64,000 nucleotides of DNA, from contig VXAU01000760.1 in assembly GCA_013399695.1 (NCBI GenBank), positions 3,201,602-3,265,601 on the forward strand, in the 5' to 3' direction. Under the pieces are notes generated by a model that ran no database searches, was not told where the DNA came from, and saw only the letters and a program-made list of their open reading frames with translations. Below, piece by piece: positions 14,839 through 26,900 of this stretch (position 1 is the first letter of the stretch; every line of letters starts with the position of its first letter). Made by a program: the position numbers and the translations under genes. The stretch is from Formicarius rufipectus. Its lineage: Eukaryota; Chordata; Aves; Passeriformes; Formicariidae.

Positions 14839-14940
14839 TCTCTCACCCTCCGTTTCCTCAGCTGTAAAACTGCCATAATAAGTACTTAATTTCTTATCTA
14901 TCTCCTGAATGTATTCAGCAATGCTTAAAAAAATAACATT
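14839..14940 (+). mobile_element. MIR/CORE-type SINE remnant, 3' half
   Basis: The segment reads like the conserved lower half of a MIR-type SINE. It has a pyrimidine-rich stretch, then GTTTCCTCAGCTGTAAAAC followed by CATAATAAGTACTTAA, which corresponds to the well known 'cctcagtttcctcatctgtaaaatg...ataataatagtacct' block of MIR and related amniote core-SINEs. The tRNA-like head cannot be made out upstream, so the copy is 5' truncated or too diverged. It would be a fossil of an element active before the amniote split and is not expected to move. A profile search would settle the exact family. Confidence 0.55.
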
Positions 14941-16110
14941 TCATGAGTTTTAGCAAAGAAAAAGTATCTAATTCCTCTCTGCCTGACACCCACTTCTGAC
15001 TCTCACACTTTTGTCTCCTCATTATTGAAATCCCTCCAGATTGCATTTTATATTTCACCTAGACATCATAAACATTTTACTATTGTCATCCAGTGACAAT
15101 AACCTCTTGTACTAGTTTTCTCTTGTTAATATGGCATTTTCTGAAATAATATATAACTGCTTTTCCTATGCAAGTTGCCTACCTCCTGTTCTCCTTAGGC
15201 CAGAACTTGTAGTTCTTGGGCAGAACTCCCACTGGAAGGTTTTGCATTTCCTGTGTATGTCAGCTGGTTGATACCACCTCCTCTGTTGGGAATTAACAGT
15301 GCATTGAGCCTGCTGCACACTTCTTTACTGAGCAATCTAAGGCTCTATTGGGTATGACAGCAGGTTCAGTTTTGCAATTTCCAGTACTTCCCAAATACTT
15401 CATTATATCATGAACTGTCACTTTTCTGGTTTGGGTTGTTTTTTGGGGATTTTTTTTTGTTTTGTTTTTTTTTTTTTATTTTTTTAATATCTACACTTAC
15501 AGTCTTAGGAAGTACAAGCTGGTTCAGTGAAAATACCAATGAAACTGAGCCTCAAACATGAGCCCTCACTTTTTTTTTCTTCTTTGTAAATTAAAAAAAA
15601 AAAAGCTTCAGCCAGAGATGGGCAGTTAAAGCACTACTAAATAATATAAGCTAGCCCAACTACTTCTTGTTCATGTACAACTTATTTCTTGTTTTTGAGA
15701 GGGAGGGACAACAGAATATTATTTTTTACATTGTATATAAACATGCCCTGAACAAAGGTAGAAGCTTGGGAGTCACTTTTCACTTCTGATAAATTCAGAA
15801 GGCAGCAGAGCAGCTGACTGACCAGATCAGCAAGCCTGTTTTCCAGAGATATGAATAAATGGTGTTGAAAAATCAAATCAGTAGAAATTACTAGGTACTT
15901 TGGGCTTTTGAGTTCTTGACTTTGATCCAAAGCCTGTGGCAGGCAATGCAAAGACTGTCCTTGACTTCTATAACATTTACACTGGGCTCCTCATGAAGTG
16001 TACAAACAATGATTCAGGAACCCAAATTTAAACATCCCTGCTTTTAAAAGTCTTGGACTATATCATTCCTTTAATTCATTTTTCTTTGCTTAGAGAGCTG
16101 GTGTGAAAAC
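14941..16110. other. No gene seen; contains a T-rich tract
   Basis: No exon or RNA gene is visible. The main landmark is the low-complexity T/G tract at 15428-15487, listed separately, and an A12 run around 15592-15604. Confidence 0.55.
15428..15487. repeat. T-rich low-complexity tract
   Basis: About 60 bases consisting almost only of T with scattered G, including a T14 run. No retrotransposon body is recognisable on either side, so it is listed as low complexity rather than as a poly(A) tail on the minus strand. Confidence 0.85.
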
Positions 16111-16330
16111 CTTATGGCATGTCTACACTATACAATGAAGAAATCCCTGCACCAGCTGGTGTGAGTACCCAGCATAGCACCATGCTGAGCCATTAGCTTG
16201 GGTCCTGGGAGTAGTATAGATATATTAGCATGGCATTCAGCCCAGGCTAATGAGCTCAGGCTAGCTCTGCATTACACTGCTTTGATCCAGAGCTCACTCC
16301 TCTGCAGCTCTGCACAGCCCCACACTGCAT
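16111..16330. mobile_element. Possible ancient DNA-transposon remnant (weak)
   Basis: The segment opens with GGCATGTCTACACTATA (16116-16132), which resembles the terminal sequences of old hAT/Tc1-like elements shared by turtles, crocodilians and birds. It also contains a perfect palindrome ACCAGCTGGT near 16152 and an imperfect hairpin: GAGCCATTAGCTTGGG at 16187-16202 pairs with CCCAGGCTAATGAGCTC at 16241-16257 with one mismatch and one bulge. I could not find a convincing matching terminal inverted repeat or target-site duplication, so both identity and ends are uncertain. Confidence 0.2.
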
Positions 16331-17277
16331 AGAGCACACTTGTCTCTGCACCACTGAATGTTATCTGCTCTGCGTATCACAGTCCTGCTCCTGCAGACCC
16401 ACTGCTGCTTGAATGCCATTTCTGTGCCTGAATTCTAAACACTACAGTATGCAAAAACATCTGTTCCTAAACTGAAACTTATTTATCTATCCACACATTG
16501 CAAGCTACAAATAAACAGAGTGCCTGCATCTCACTACACTTCCTATTTAATACTGACTACATCACATGCTTATACTGTGACTGAAACAGAGCTTTAAATG
16601 AATCCCAGTAATTATCAGTTAGCTCTTTTGCCTTCAGTTTTGTGTGAAGAGGGAAGAATTCTGCATTTTAGTTTCATCACCTAGATCTAATTGCTTCTTC
16701 TTAAACCAAAACTTATATATTCTCTCTCTGTTGGCAGAAGCTTGTCTCTTAAATAGAAGGAAGTTGATCACTGAAACAGAAAAAATGTCATTGGCAAGAC
16801 AGGTTGACTGACAGCCATTATAATTAACAAAAAGATTTCAACTGTAATGTATTTCTGTGTCATGGGCAACAGTAATTATTAGAAGGACATGCACATATAT
16901 GTACGTAACTGTATTTGTTACTTAGCAGTTATATCATGCCATCACTCTCTTAAGAGATTTCTTTCTTCCTGCTTACCTATTCCAAAAGACCAAACATATG
17001 TCTTTGATCTGCCTGAAAGGATAAGTGTCTTATCAAGGGTTTGAGCACAAGAATAGCTAAGTACAGCTCCTGACACAGCAGAAAGCATTTGCACACACCT
17101 AAGACAAAGGCTAAATGCTGAAATGGAACAACCAGAATAAAAAACACTGAATGGAGCAAATTTATAATTACCAACAGGAGCAACATCCTTTCCTCATCAA
17201 TCCTCAGGCATGCTTATATTAAGCTATAAAGGGCTAGACATTCTAGAGGGATAGTCTTTCAGGGTTTTTTTTTTTGT
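16331..17277. other. No recognisable feature
   Basis: AT-rich sequence without a supported exon, RNA gene or repeat, ending in a T11-12 run near 17265-17276. Confidence 0.55.
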
Positions 17278-18330
17278 TCAATGCTTTGGAGCTAAATCAT
17301 GCTTTCCTTTCCCAGGGGTGCAAAAGACAAAGAAGAGGCCAGATGGAGCCCTCTTCCCCTCCCTACCACACCTGGGCAGGGGCCAGGCTGAGCACAGTGC
17401 CCACGGGAGCATGTGGAGCACTGACAGTCTTGGGAGTGCCAGGCCACAGGGTTCATGTTGGCTCCCACTGACCCACAGGCAGGAACAAACCTGCCCTCTA
17501 TTGCACAGCCATGCTGGGGGACCTCCACCCTCACTGCAGCGCTTAGCACGCTCAAGGGCCACAATTCATACCCTCTGAAGCACTGACATCTTTCTATACC
17601 ACAGGCAGCCCTTAGCTGGCTAAATCTCCAGAGCCAGTCCTGCCTCCAAGCACAGACCCCGGAGGGGTGCCAAAGGAGGACAATACACTCGAGCTCCCAA
17701 AGCTGCTGCCTGCCATGCTGCCCAGGGATGGGGCTGCAGGTGCCCAGCAGGGCACTTCAGAAGGTGCAGCCAGCAGCTGGAAGGACTTCAGAGGCATACT
17801 CTGTGCGAGAGGGATGATGCTTGCAAGAGAAACACATGAGACAAGCTTCCAGGGCTGCAAAACATCTCCCTGGAGCCCTAATAAACAAACCAATTTAGCT
17901 TTATTCTGATGCGCGACAGCTGCAGAAGCCTCAGTGCGCTGCAGGGCTGGCAGGACAGGGACTCAGCTCGGCTGGGGCAACACCCCACCTCCCACCACAG
18001 GCTGCCTGCAGAGTCAGAGGGGTCCTGCAAAGTTCACTGGTTCCCAGAGTCAGCCCCGCACTCATAATCAGGACAGACCACGTGGAACGGGACGACGTAG
18101 GTAACAGGGTCAAACCATATTAATGAGGAGACCACCCTGAAGCACAAAAACAAGGACCAGCCTTAGCAAGAACGCACAAAACATGGCAGTGCCCAGAGCA
18201 GACAGGAACAGCAGTCACTAGAGGAACATCACAAGGCAATACACCTGCTCCCTACACACGGCCAGCCAGACCCTCTGTGTGCTGCAGGGAGTCCGGGCAC
18301 TCCTGAGGCCCTTTAGGACCACCAAAAGGA
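17278..18330. other. GC-richer plateau, no gene recognised
   Basis: About 1 kb that is clearly richer in G and C than its neighbours on both sides. CpG dinucleotides are sparse for most of its length, with a small local cluster near 17911-17985 and another near 18060-18100. Overlapping open frames of 60-96 codons exist on both strands, as expected where stop codons are depleted, and none resembles a known protein. It could be an old repeat, a non-coding exon or an enhancer; the sequence alone does not decide. Confidence 0.4.
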
Positions 18331-19238
18331 GTGTGATCAAAGTACAAATGTGATCAGCTCCCAGCATGAGAAAGCTTTCTTACACCTATCAGCTGCAACT
18401 TGACTTAAGAAGAAACCAAAATATGGAGAAAAATAAAGAAAAGGCTAAAGAAAATAAAGAAAGGGCTGCAATATTTTATGTCATGGATTGTTTTTTCTCC
18501 TTTTGTCTTGTTTTCATGGCACATAATGAAGATACTACTTTAAGCCAAGAAGAGAATCTCAGAGTCAGTGCTGACTGTTGGAGAATAAAGACACTCTGTA
18601 ACTCTCCCCTCATTTTAGCACCAATTTCACTAACCACATTATTCTCAGCACAGTAAAACAGTGAAGCCAAGCTACTTGGTGCAACTCCTCTCTCTGTTGC
18701 AGAAAAGGCTACAGCTAGTCTCCAGATTCTCTCTTTCTCGTAGGAGTACTCTAGGAACACTGTTTGACATCTAGAGCAAAGCAGGGTTAACACACAGTTT
18801 TTCTTGTGTGAAAAAGTACTCTAAAAGCCACTGCAATGTGCAGCAGCAAGAACCAATACCCCACATCACAACTGTAAAATTCCCATCTGTTCCTCCTGAG
18901 CTGCAGCACTGGCAGGGTCTGGAGGGCAGCCACCTCAGGGCTTGCATAAAGGTCTTACTTTTCCTGCTCATTTCTCTAGAGAGGTAGATGATGTTCCATA
19001 GGCTCCTTCAAGGACAACTACACCTAAAAGACAAAACATATAACAGAAGAACCTGAGAGGTAGCAGTAGATCTCAAGCTTGACACAAGTTGGAAAGAATT
19101 CCCATCTCTAGGGCAAATTGCTCAGTCCTCTTCAATCATTTTCATACTGCCACAAAAAGAAATTCACCTATATGGTGCTCACTACAGGTTTCGCATGGAC
19201 ATATTTAAGACACCCTCTCCTTTCTAATTCCTAATACC
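18331..19238. other. No recognisable feature
   Basis: Mixed-composition DNA. Short open frames (up to 105 codons) overlap on both strands and show no family resemblance. Confidence 0.5.
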
Positions 19239-19620
19239 TGTTTGACAGCCAGTGACCAAAGGACACAAAAGGACCGACACACACTCCGCATGGTGAGGAA
19301 GCAAAATGGGGAAAGGTTTTAGTGAGGGACAGGCTGGGCTTATATAGGGCCCTGAGGGAATGTTCTGGAACTGGGCTGGGATTGGAGGAAAATGGGGCGG
19401 AGTCTGCTAATTGGGGGTTCAGACGGCCAATGGGGGAACTGAGGGCCAGTCGAAGACCAGGGTTGGGGCGGGGTCGGGAAATCACCGTGAGGGAAAGACG
19501 ACAACATGGAGGACAGTGGAAGGCAAAGCCACAAGAGGAACAACCGTGAGGGTAAAACCACAAGGGGCAGCATCAACTTTTGAAACAAAAACTCATAAAA
19601 CGAACTGCAATAAACCCACA
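19239..19620 (-). mobile_element. Putative solo LTR of an endogenous retrovirus (minus strand)
   Basis: Read on the minus strand, this 382-base segment begins TGTGGG and ends AAACA, so it has the TG...CA ends of an LTR. It contains a compact RNA polymerase II promoter in the right order and spacing (listed separately) with a short R/U5-like stretch after the TATA box. The U3-like part holds degenerate repeats of a CCGTGAGGG-like unit (plus-strand copies near 19483 and 19543) and of a CCACAAG-like unit. Its base composition is sharply different from the flanks. Weak points: I found no matching target-site duplication, no primer-binding site or viral coding sequence beside it, and no canonical AATAAA in the R region. 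A host gene promoter is therefore a real alternative. Confidence 0.42.
19300..19475 (-). promoter_or_regulatory. Core promoter: CCAAT, GC boxes and TATA (minus strand)
   Basis: On the minus strand the order is GC box (GGGGCGGGG on the plus strand at 19465-19473), CCAAT (19409-19413), GC box (19394-19400), CCAAT (19381-19385) and TATA box (CTATATAA, 19340-19347). Transcription would start about 25-30 bases further, near 19310-19316. About 20 bases later an ATG in a fair Kozak context (TCACCATGC, A of ATG at 19293) opens a short frame that reaches a CAG|GTATTA splice-donor-like site at about 19238. The arrangement is strong enough to call a promoter; whether it drives an LTR or a host transcript is unresolved. 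Confidence 0.65.
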
Positions 19621-20796
19621 AGCTAAAGGTCAACTGTAAATGTCTCTAATTGGGTCAGCTGGTCCGATCTAATGTGTGCAGTGTTTTCATCATCCATTTT
19701 TTATAGTGCTGTTTCCAATAGTAATAGCTTGACCATTTTCCTACACCTATTCCCCTTTAATAAAGTGTCTATGTAGCCTTTGTATTCTGTGCAGACACTG
19801 AGGGCAGGAGCCCAGCACATCACAGTGCACCTCTCGGGTTTTGTACCATACAAGGACAACCACACTATCGACATTCCCACCCCTTGCCCCAAGGCTGCAG
19901 ACCTGCTTAAGGTGAGCAAATCCCACTGCTGCCATCACAGCCTCAGGTGCTCTGCCCCTTTGTCTGGACCTGTGCTCACCGAAAGGGTTTTGGCAGAGTC
20001 AGCCAACCCATCAGCAATTCCAAAGGCTTCCCCCAGCCAGTGGCCAGCCCAGTTCCCATGAAATGTGCAATTTGCAGAGGAGAAACCAACGCCAGAAACA
20101 CAGCATGTTCTGGAGCAGACCTATGCCCACTGTACCAAATCACGTGCCACCTTCCTATGCACAATATAAGAACACATTTGACTGTTGCGAGGTATTTGAG
20201 GAAGGAGACAAATATATGAAAAGCATGAAATTCTGCCTACTCAGCATTCACTAAGAAGGGTTTTGTCCTTTGCTGTGACCATTTGTCAAAACTCAAAATA
20301 AATCTGTTTTCTTGGTGTTGGTGGCATCCATCAGATTTCCTACCCCCTTTCTCAAAGATCCTTAATAGCAAATGTATTTCACAGGCAAACATTTCTTTTT
20401 TAAAAGACAGAGCTCATCTTAATTTAGAATCCAGCATCTATGCCAAGACTTCACACTGTGCTGAATGCATTACAACATCTACCAAAAGTGCAAAATACAT
20501 TTTAAAAACGGTCAGGCAATACACTGAATAGTTGTGGTTTCTGAACACTTGCCAGTTTTAGTTAGAGGAGTCTTCTTACCCTGTGTAACTTATGGGCACA
20601 TTGAAAAAGATATGTGTAAAGTGCTCTTGCAATCTATTTTTTCAGAGCAAGTAGATTCACAAATGCTTTTGTTCACTGAAACAGAGTACACCCAGAACTA
20701 CCTCCTTACCCATCAGGTGTTGTTATTCCTTTTCAATTTGAAATATCATATAAAGAAATTACCTTTGACAGTTCCAATGTGACAATCACGATAAAA
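19621..20796. other. No gene recognised; lies upstream of the minus-strand promoter
   Basis: This would be the upstream flank of the promoter at 19.3 kb. The part at 19790-20160 is somewhat GC-richer than the rest and holds overlapping frames of 60-93 codons on both strands. None resembles a known family, and I see no retroviral internal sequence. Confidence 0.45.
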
Positions 20797-20814
20797 ATAT
20801 ATATATATATATAT
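20797..20814. repeat. (AT)9 dinucleotide repeat
   Basis: Nine uninterrupted AT units lie 44 bases before the GATA microsatellite. Confidence 0.95.
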
Positions 20815-20858
20815 GTGCTCATCTTTTATTAATTTTAAAACCAGGATAAGTTAGTCCC

Positions 20859-20958
<100 letters not shown>

Positions 20959-23900
20959 CAGAGGAATGACAATGTGAAAAATCTCAGCCTCTGATGAGTC
21001 AGAATAATGAATGCCTTCCTTGCTAGAACTACTTGTGAGTGCTGGATCGCTGACAGTACTGCAAGCACCAAACAGACAAAGGATTCAGGATTCAGGAATC
21101 CTCCAGATTTCATAAGAAATCATGATCTGAATATCAACCTGATATTCCTAAACATATTCCTGTTTTGAGTTTGCAAATAGGTTGGGGTCATTCTTTTCCC
21201 ATTACACTTTAGTTATGGACACTTCTGGTGAAAAGGAGCAGAGAGAAAAGCCAGCAAACCAGCAGGCAGTCTTTGTGAAAGAGACTGAAACAGGATCAGG
21301 GTTCTCCCTAAGGAGAGGAAAATAGCTGCAGATGAGTCAAGTAAGAGAGAAATCCAGATGACAGTAGAAGGCAGCTTAAAAGATTTTTAAAAGCCCAGCA
21401 GCAAGAACTACTGGAACCCTGACTCCATTAAACAGGTCAAAGATGACAGATCAGAGGGTGTGAAACCAGAGCTAGTTGGTCATTTTCTAAGTCATTTTTC
21501 AAAAGAAAATGTCAATTAGTTGAAACCAAAGCTTTTGGCAGGAATATACACACTAACTTTGTCTAGAACATTTCCTTGGGTACAAGGTGGCATTTCTGAG
21601 CAGAGAAATCATGGACCAAGAGCAGCCAACAGCCCCATCACTAGGCCACTGCCCTGGAATAGCACTCAAAACCCTACACCAAAGGTGAGGGAATCCCAGG
21701 CTAACAGTGACCCTTGAACAGTGAGTCTATGTGACCTCACAGAGCAGTCTGTGGATGCACCAGCCCAGAGAGCTTCATTCTGGTGGACCTACACCCAAAT
21801 TAATAAATAATACTGCTCTTCTGATGAATCTGGATCATTTTCACAAAACAAACTTACACCAACCCTGTCTAGTGTCTCTGCATCAACCTCCTAGCAGAAA
21901 CTACCTAGAGTATATCTGGACCCCAAATCACACTGGCATTTTCATGGGTGGAATATATGTCTAGAAAAATCCATACAACTTAATATCACTAATGGTTTTG
22001 TTTAAGTTTTGTCACTTCACTTTGAGATTTAACTAAAATGTAAATTATATTCATATATTCCCTTACCACACAAAATTCATTGAAATCCATATAAACAAAA
22101 GTTATAAAGCTGAAGAAAACATTTTTTCATGACCAAAATGAGAAAACCAAGATAAGAATTTATTTCATTGCCTCATTCAACTCTTTGTTCAAACCCATAT
22201 ATTCATTGAATGTTTTGGAAGCACTGATTATACTAACATTCTGTTCTCTAATGGAAAGAAGTCCCATCTGAGCTCTACAAGTTAAAATGCAGTCTGTGGC
22301 CATGCCACAGATATATTTTTAACTTCTCTGCATGTTTTTATTTTCTCTGTGTTTTTCAGTTTCTATTTTATCTTTCCTTCTAATTATCCAGAGTTCTACT
22401 AACAGATCTTATGAAGTTCCCATAAACAGACAGATACAGTTCATAGCAAAGATGAGGTTCTTTGTAAGTTCCATTCCAAAAACAGCTCCCAGGTGCATCC
22501 AAACACCTCAAGAAAGACTCAGTATGTGTACAGAGAACAAACAGCTGCAGATTTCTGCCTTTCTTACTCAAAAATGCCTGGGTCCCATGGTGCTCCAACA
22601 GGTAAAATTCCTGAGGATTCATGTGTCCTGAACTAATTCCAAGTCTTGGAACAATGACTACATCAGCCACTTTCTTAAGTATTGAAACAACTACAGCTAC
22701 TAATTTTGAGAACAGTGTTGCTCACTCCTGCAACTGAGCATGTTACTTGTTTACAACATAATTTACAGCTTGACCATTAGTCAGCTGTTAAATTATGCCT
22801 CATGATAAAATAAGGTTTAGATCTGCTTCTTGAACAAATATGATCAAACTTGCAAAAAGTGAAAGCAGATGGGAAGTTCTATTGTAAAATTGCTGCAGAA
22901 ACAGAAAAGGAAAAAAAAAATCAATGGTGCAATATTGATGAAAATAAAATTCAGATGGAATGAAATAATGTGCAAATCATTTGGTGAAAAATACAATTCC
23001 AAATATGATTTAAGAGACATTTCAGTGCCATGGTTACACATTTAATTTTCAAAAACATGAAATGTTCCATTATTGTAATAGCTTTGATTGGCTGTGATTC
23101 TGCCAGCAAAACTGCTACAGTATTGTTATAATGATAAATTTTGCTGCAAGAAAGGGCTATTATCTAAGAATAACTCTTTCAGATATTTATAGAAAGAGTT
23201 TTTATTTATTTATTTAAAGAAGCTATAAAGAGAGATGCTGGATTGAAAACAAAGAAAGAAAGACAATTGGGGCCAATCATTATAATATTCTCAATTAGCC
23301 TAAGTTTTTCATATTTTAAATTGTTTCAGGGCTTCATAAAAACATAGAAGGAATCCACAGCTTTTACTGGTTTTTTTTAAGATGTGTGTTTTCACCTCTC
23401 TGTTATGACTATTCACTGATTCCTTTCTTCCTTCCTTTCTACCTCCTCTCTCCTGTCCCCACTTTTCAGCCACATGATATTTTTGAAAAGAAAATATTTT
23501 CCTTTTCTCTTTCTCTTTCTTTTTTTGTCTCATAACTATTCAGATAGGATGACAATTGCCCAGAAACAAACTATAAATATATTAATATTTAGCTAGATAG
23601 CTCCCCACCCATGTATATAGATAAACATTATATAAATGTGTGTATCTGAGGCAAAATTAATGACAAAGGTTAGAAAACACCAATCCCACCATAATAAGTC
23701 TCAGCAAGAATATCCAATAAATGTAATACCACCTATGAAGTATAATAATGTAATTAGAGACTACTTTTCATTTAAATTTCACAAGTGTTGAGGCAAATAC
23801 CTTTCATCATCATTCCTGCTGAAACCTGAGAGCAGAACCACCACTTTGTGCTAGGAAGTTCAAGTGTAAATTTGTAAAATATATCTTCTTTTGTCCTTTG

Positions 23901-26900
23901 GGGGTAAACTAGGTTAGCAGACAAAAGCAGCACAAGTGAAAATACAGTTACAAGCATATTCAGCAACAAACAAAGGCAAGAACCCAGTGGGTGCATGTTG
24001 AAAGTAATAGTCTGGCCAAATGATATATTCCTTTCGAATATGATCCAAAAAGTTCAGAATTAGAATCCATTAGTGAGTGAGTTAATGGATTTGTGACAAG
24101 ATCACAGAACAGTCTTCACTGTGTCAAGCTTTCTATCAATCTGGTATTTTCTGTTCTCCGAGAATGTGCCTACCTTTAATACCCAAAGGGAGACACTAGC
24201 TGGCCCAGTGCAGCCCTAATGTAGTGACAGAAGTTGGGCATTAACCCAGCAACTATTAGTGCTCTTCCTGAAGAGGCCAGAAAAAGATAAAGGAAGCACA
24301 TCCTCACAGCTTTCTTTTACTGTTTTTTCCAGATTGCCAGGCATGTTTTAATACACATTTGAGCATAGAAAGCACAGTATAATTGGTGAAAGTCATAGCC
24401 TTGTTCTACAAACCTGTGTCTAAACAAGTTTTCTTCTTCAACTTTCTTATTTTGTGCTGGGGGGTTAAGGTGACCACTAGTAAAAGGTACAGCCAGAGCA
24501 GCAATCCAAGAGGTCCTCACCACATCACCCTGTGCCTCAGTGATAAACCACCAGAAGCCACCAGTGTTTAAACACCCAGCTCAGCCCTGGAGGTCAAGGG
24601 AGTCCTGGGGAAGTCCTAGTGCTCCTGCTTTTTCCAAGCTACTGAGCCATCAAATTATCACCAAATGGTTGGAAGCACAAGCTTTTGTTTAGCAACTCCA
24701 TTACTTTTCACGGGGCTCTCACTCCCAGACTGTGGCATGCTCAAGTTTGTGTGACTGTGGCGATGCCTACACATCCAGCACCAAACCTGCTGCACTGAGT
24801 CCCTCTGTGGTTGCTTCCTTTATTTTGTGGCTGTCAGGAGCCTGGGCAGACAGCTTGCAGTGCCTCTCAAAACACAGTGTAGGCAAAGCCATGGTCTGCA
24901 GGGCCAGGACCAGGTTTATGAAGCCACGACCACGTGTCTCCAGTCAGAGCACACAGCATGTGTGTGAAGTCCAAGGAACAGTGCTCTCATTACATCTGTC
25001 CAGGTACATCTTAGGCCATTTGGACATGCTTTTATGGTTCCCACCCAGTATCCCGCACAGCTAGACTCTTGGCAACAAAGACTTTGCATTCACAAAGGAA
25101 TGTGGAAATTATTCCATTAATGGCTCTACACAGACACTCTGAACTACCTCAGTAACATTTGTTTCATCCCACAGATGGCTTCAATGAATGGAGATGCTTC
25201 CCACCTCTGTATTGTAGTCACAACCTACTTGGCTGAAGTAGTTACTGAAACTCCTCCCTGTACATCTCACACAGAGCTGACTCAACATCCCTCTCAGTGC
25301 CGTGCTCAGCAAGGCAACACTGTGGGACCTTGGAGGATGACAGTGTTCTTCACAGGAGGCTTTGGGAGTAAGATGATTCAGAATGAGTGATTCCAAAAGA
25401 GCCTCTAGATTCATTCCCATCTGCCCTACTCCCACACCACACTCCGTGTGTTTCTTCCCACTCACTAATAACAGCTCTTGCCTCCTACATGCTATCAACA
25501 CCTGACTATCTTTTCTCACTGCAAGAGAGTAAGCACTTATAATGCATTCAAAGCACAATTTTGTCTGACACATTTGTTTTAGCTAATTCTGTTAAGGATT
25601 TTTTTTTCCGTGCTAAGGCTGTTTCATTTGTAGGAGCAAATAAGCCTGAATGTCTCCTGCCACATATGCTATCATCCCATTATTCAACGTAGAAGGCCAA
25701 AGACTGCTAAAGGTTACACTTCACACAAAGGGATTGTCTTTTCCCACATACACTGAACCTGATGAGGAAATCATGACCAGATAGGTGCCTCTCCATTCAC
25801 CCCTTCTGTGCCTATCTGATATGCTGGGACGAGCAAAAAGCTGTGAATTGATTCCTATGTGGGCAGTTCTACCTCTTCCAGCCTTGCCAAAAAAANACTG
25901 ATGTCAGGCAATGCTTTTTTTCTCCCCATTCAAAATACTTCCATCTCTTTCTCCTATGCTTGTCTTTATAGTTCCTACGGCTATCTTATAATTCCACTTC
26001 CACAGAGCAGGTTCAAATGAAAGCACAAGATTGAGAGAACTCAGTTAACACTCTCCCTGACCATGCTTAACAGGACATAGCCCTGCTCCCAGATGTAGAG
26101 CATCTTTTCTTTTTCAAGTAAGATCATCAATACAATTGGGACTCCTGGCAAGCCAGGAGGGAATCTATCTAGCCAGAAGGCTTTAATGCTGGTTTAGGAC
26201 CATAATGAATCAGAAAGTTCTGCCAACACTAATTTTTTACCAAAATATAAAAATCATTCTAGCCAGCAACATTTTCACACCAGCTCCTCTATTTTTAAAG
26301 TGTTCACTTTTCCCACCTAATGATTAAACTCAGCAAGGAAAACTGAGAGAAGATGCAAAAGCTAGGTTTGAAAAAATTCAGCATTTGGAATAAAGTTTCC
26401 AAAAGCTCCAAGCTGACTAACACCGTCATGCTAGAAAAATTGAGGGAGAAATACAGGCCAGCATGAACTCTAACCTTAATATTATTGCAACTTTATCCAC
26501 ATATTTTACCATGGTTTCCTAAAGAAATGAGGCTCACACAGTCACATAAAGCCAGCTTGTCTGTGTCTGATTATAAATTCCCTCTCCTCCAGTAACTTCT
26601 GAAGCCATTGGCCAATTTTACCCAACTTTGCCAGAAAAGCAGAAGTCTGAGAAATAAACACCTCCTGTTTCTAATGTGGAGATAAGAGACACCCTCTGAA
26701 GAGTGAGGCCTTTCTTTGTACTTCCACATGTTCTGGAAGTTTGGGAGAAGTTTTCTGTTATCTGTTTCACAGAATTCCAATGGGTGATGACGAGACACAA
26801 TGTTGGCAATGACAGCCAGTGCAACAGGCACTCACATTACATTACACACAGGACCTTGGCTGTCTCCCCTCAGTTAGACAGAGACCTAAGCAAGGAATAG

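Noticed and set aside
19621..20260. Internal sequence of an endogenous retrovirus next to the LTR-like block
   Set aside because: No gag, protease, polymerase or envelope motif is readable in any frame, and it lies on the upstream side of the minus-strand LTR-like block.
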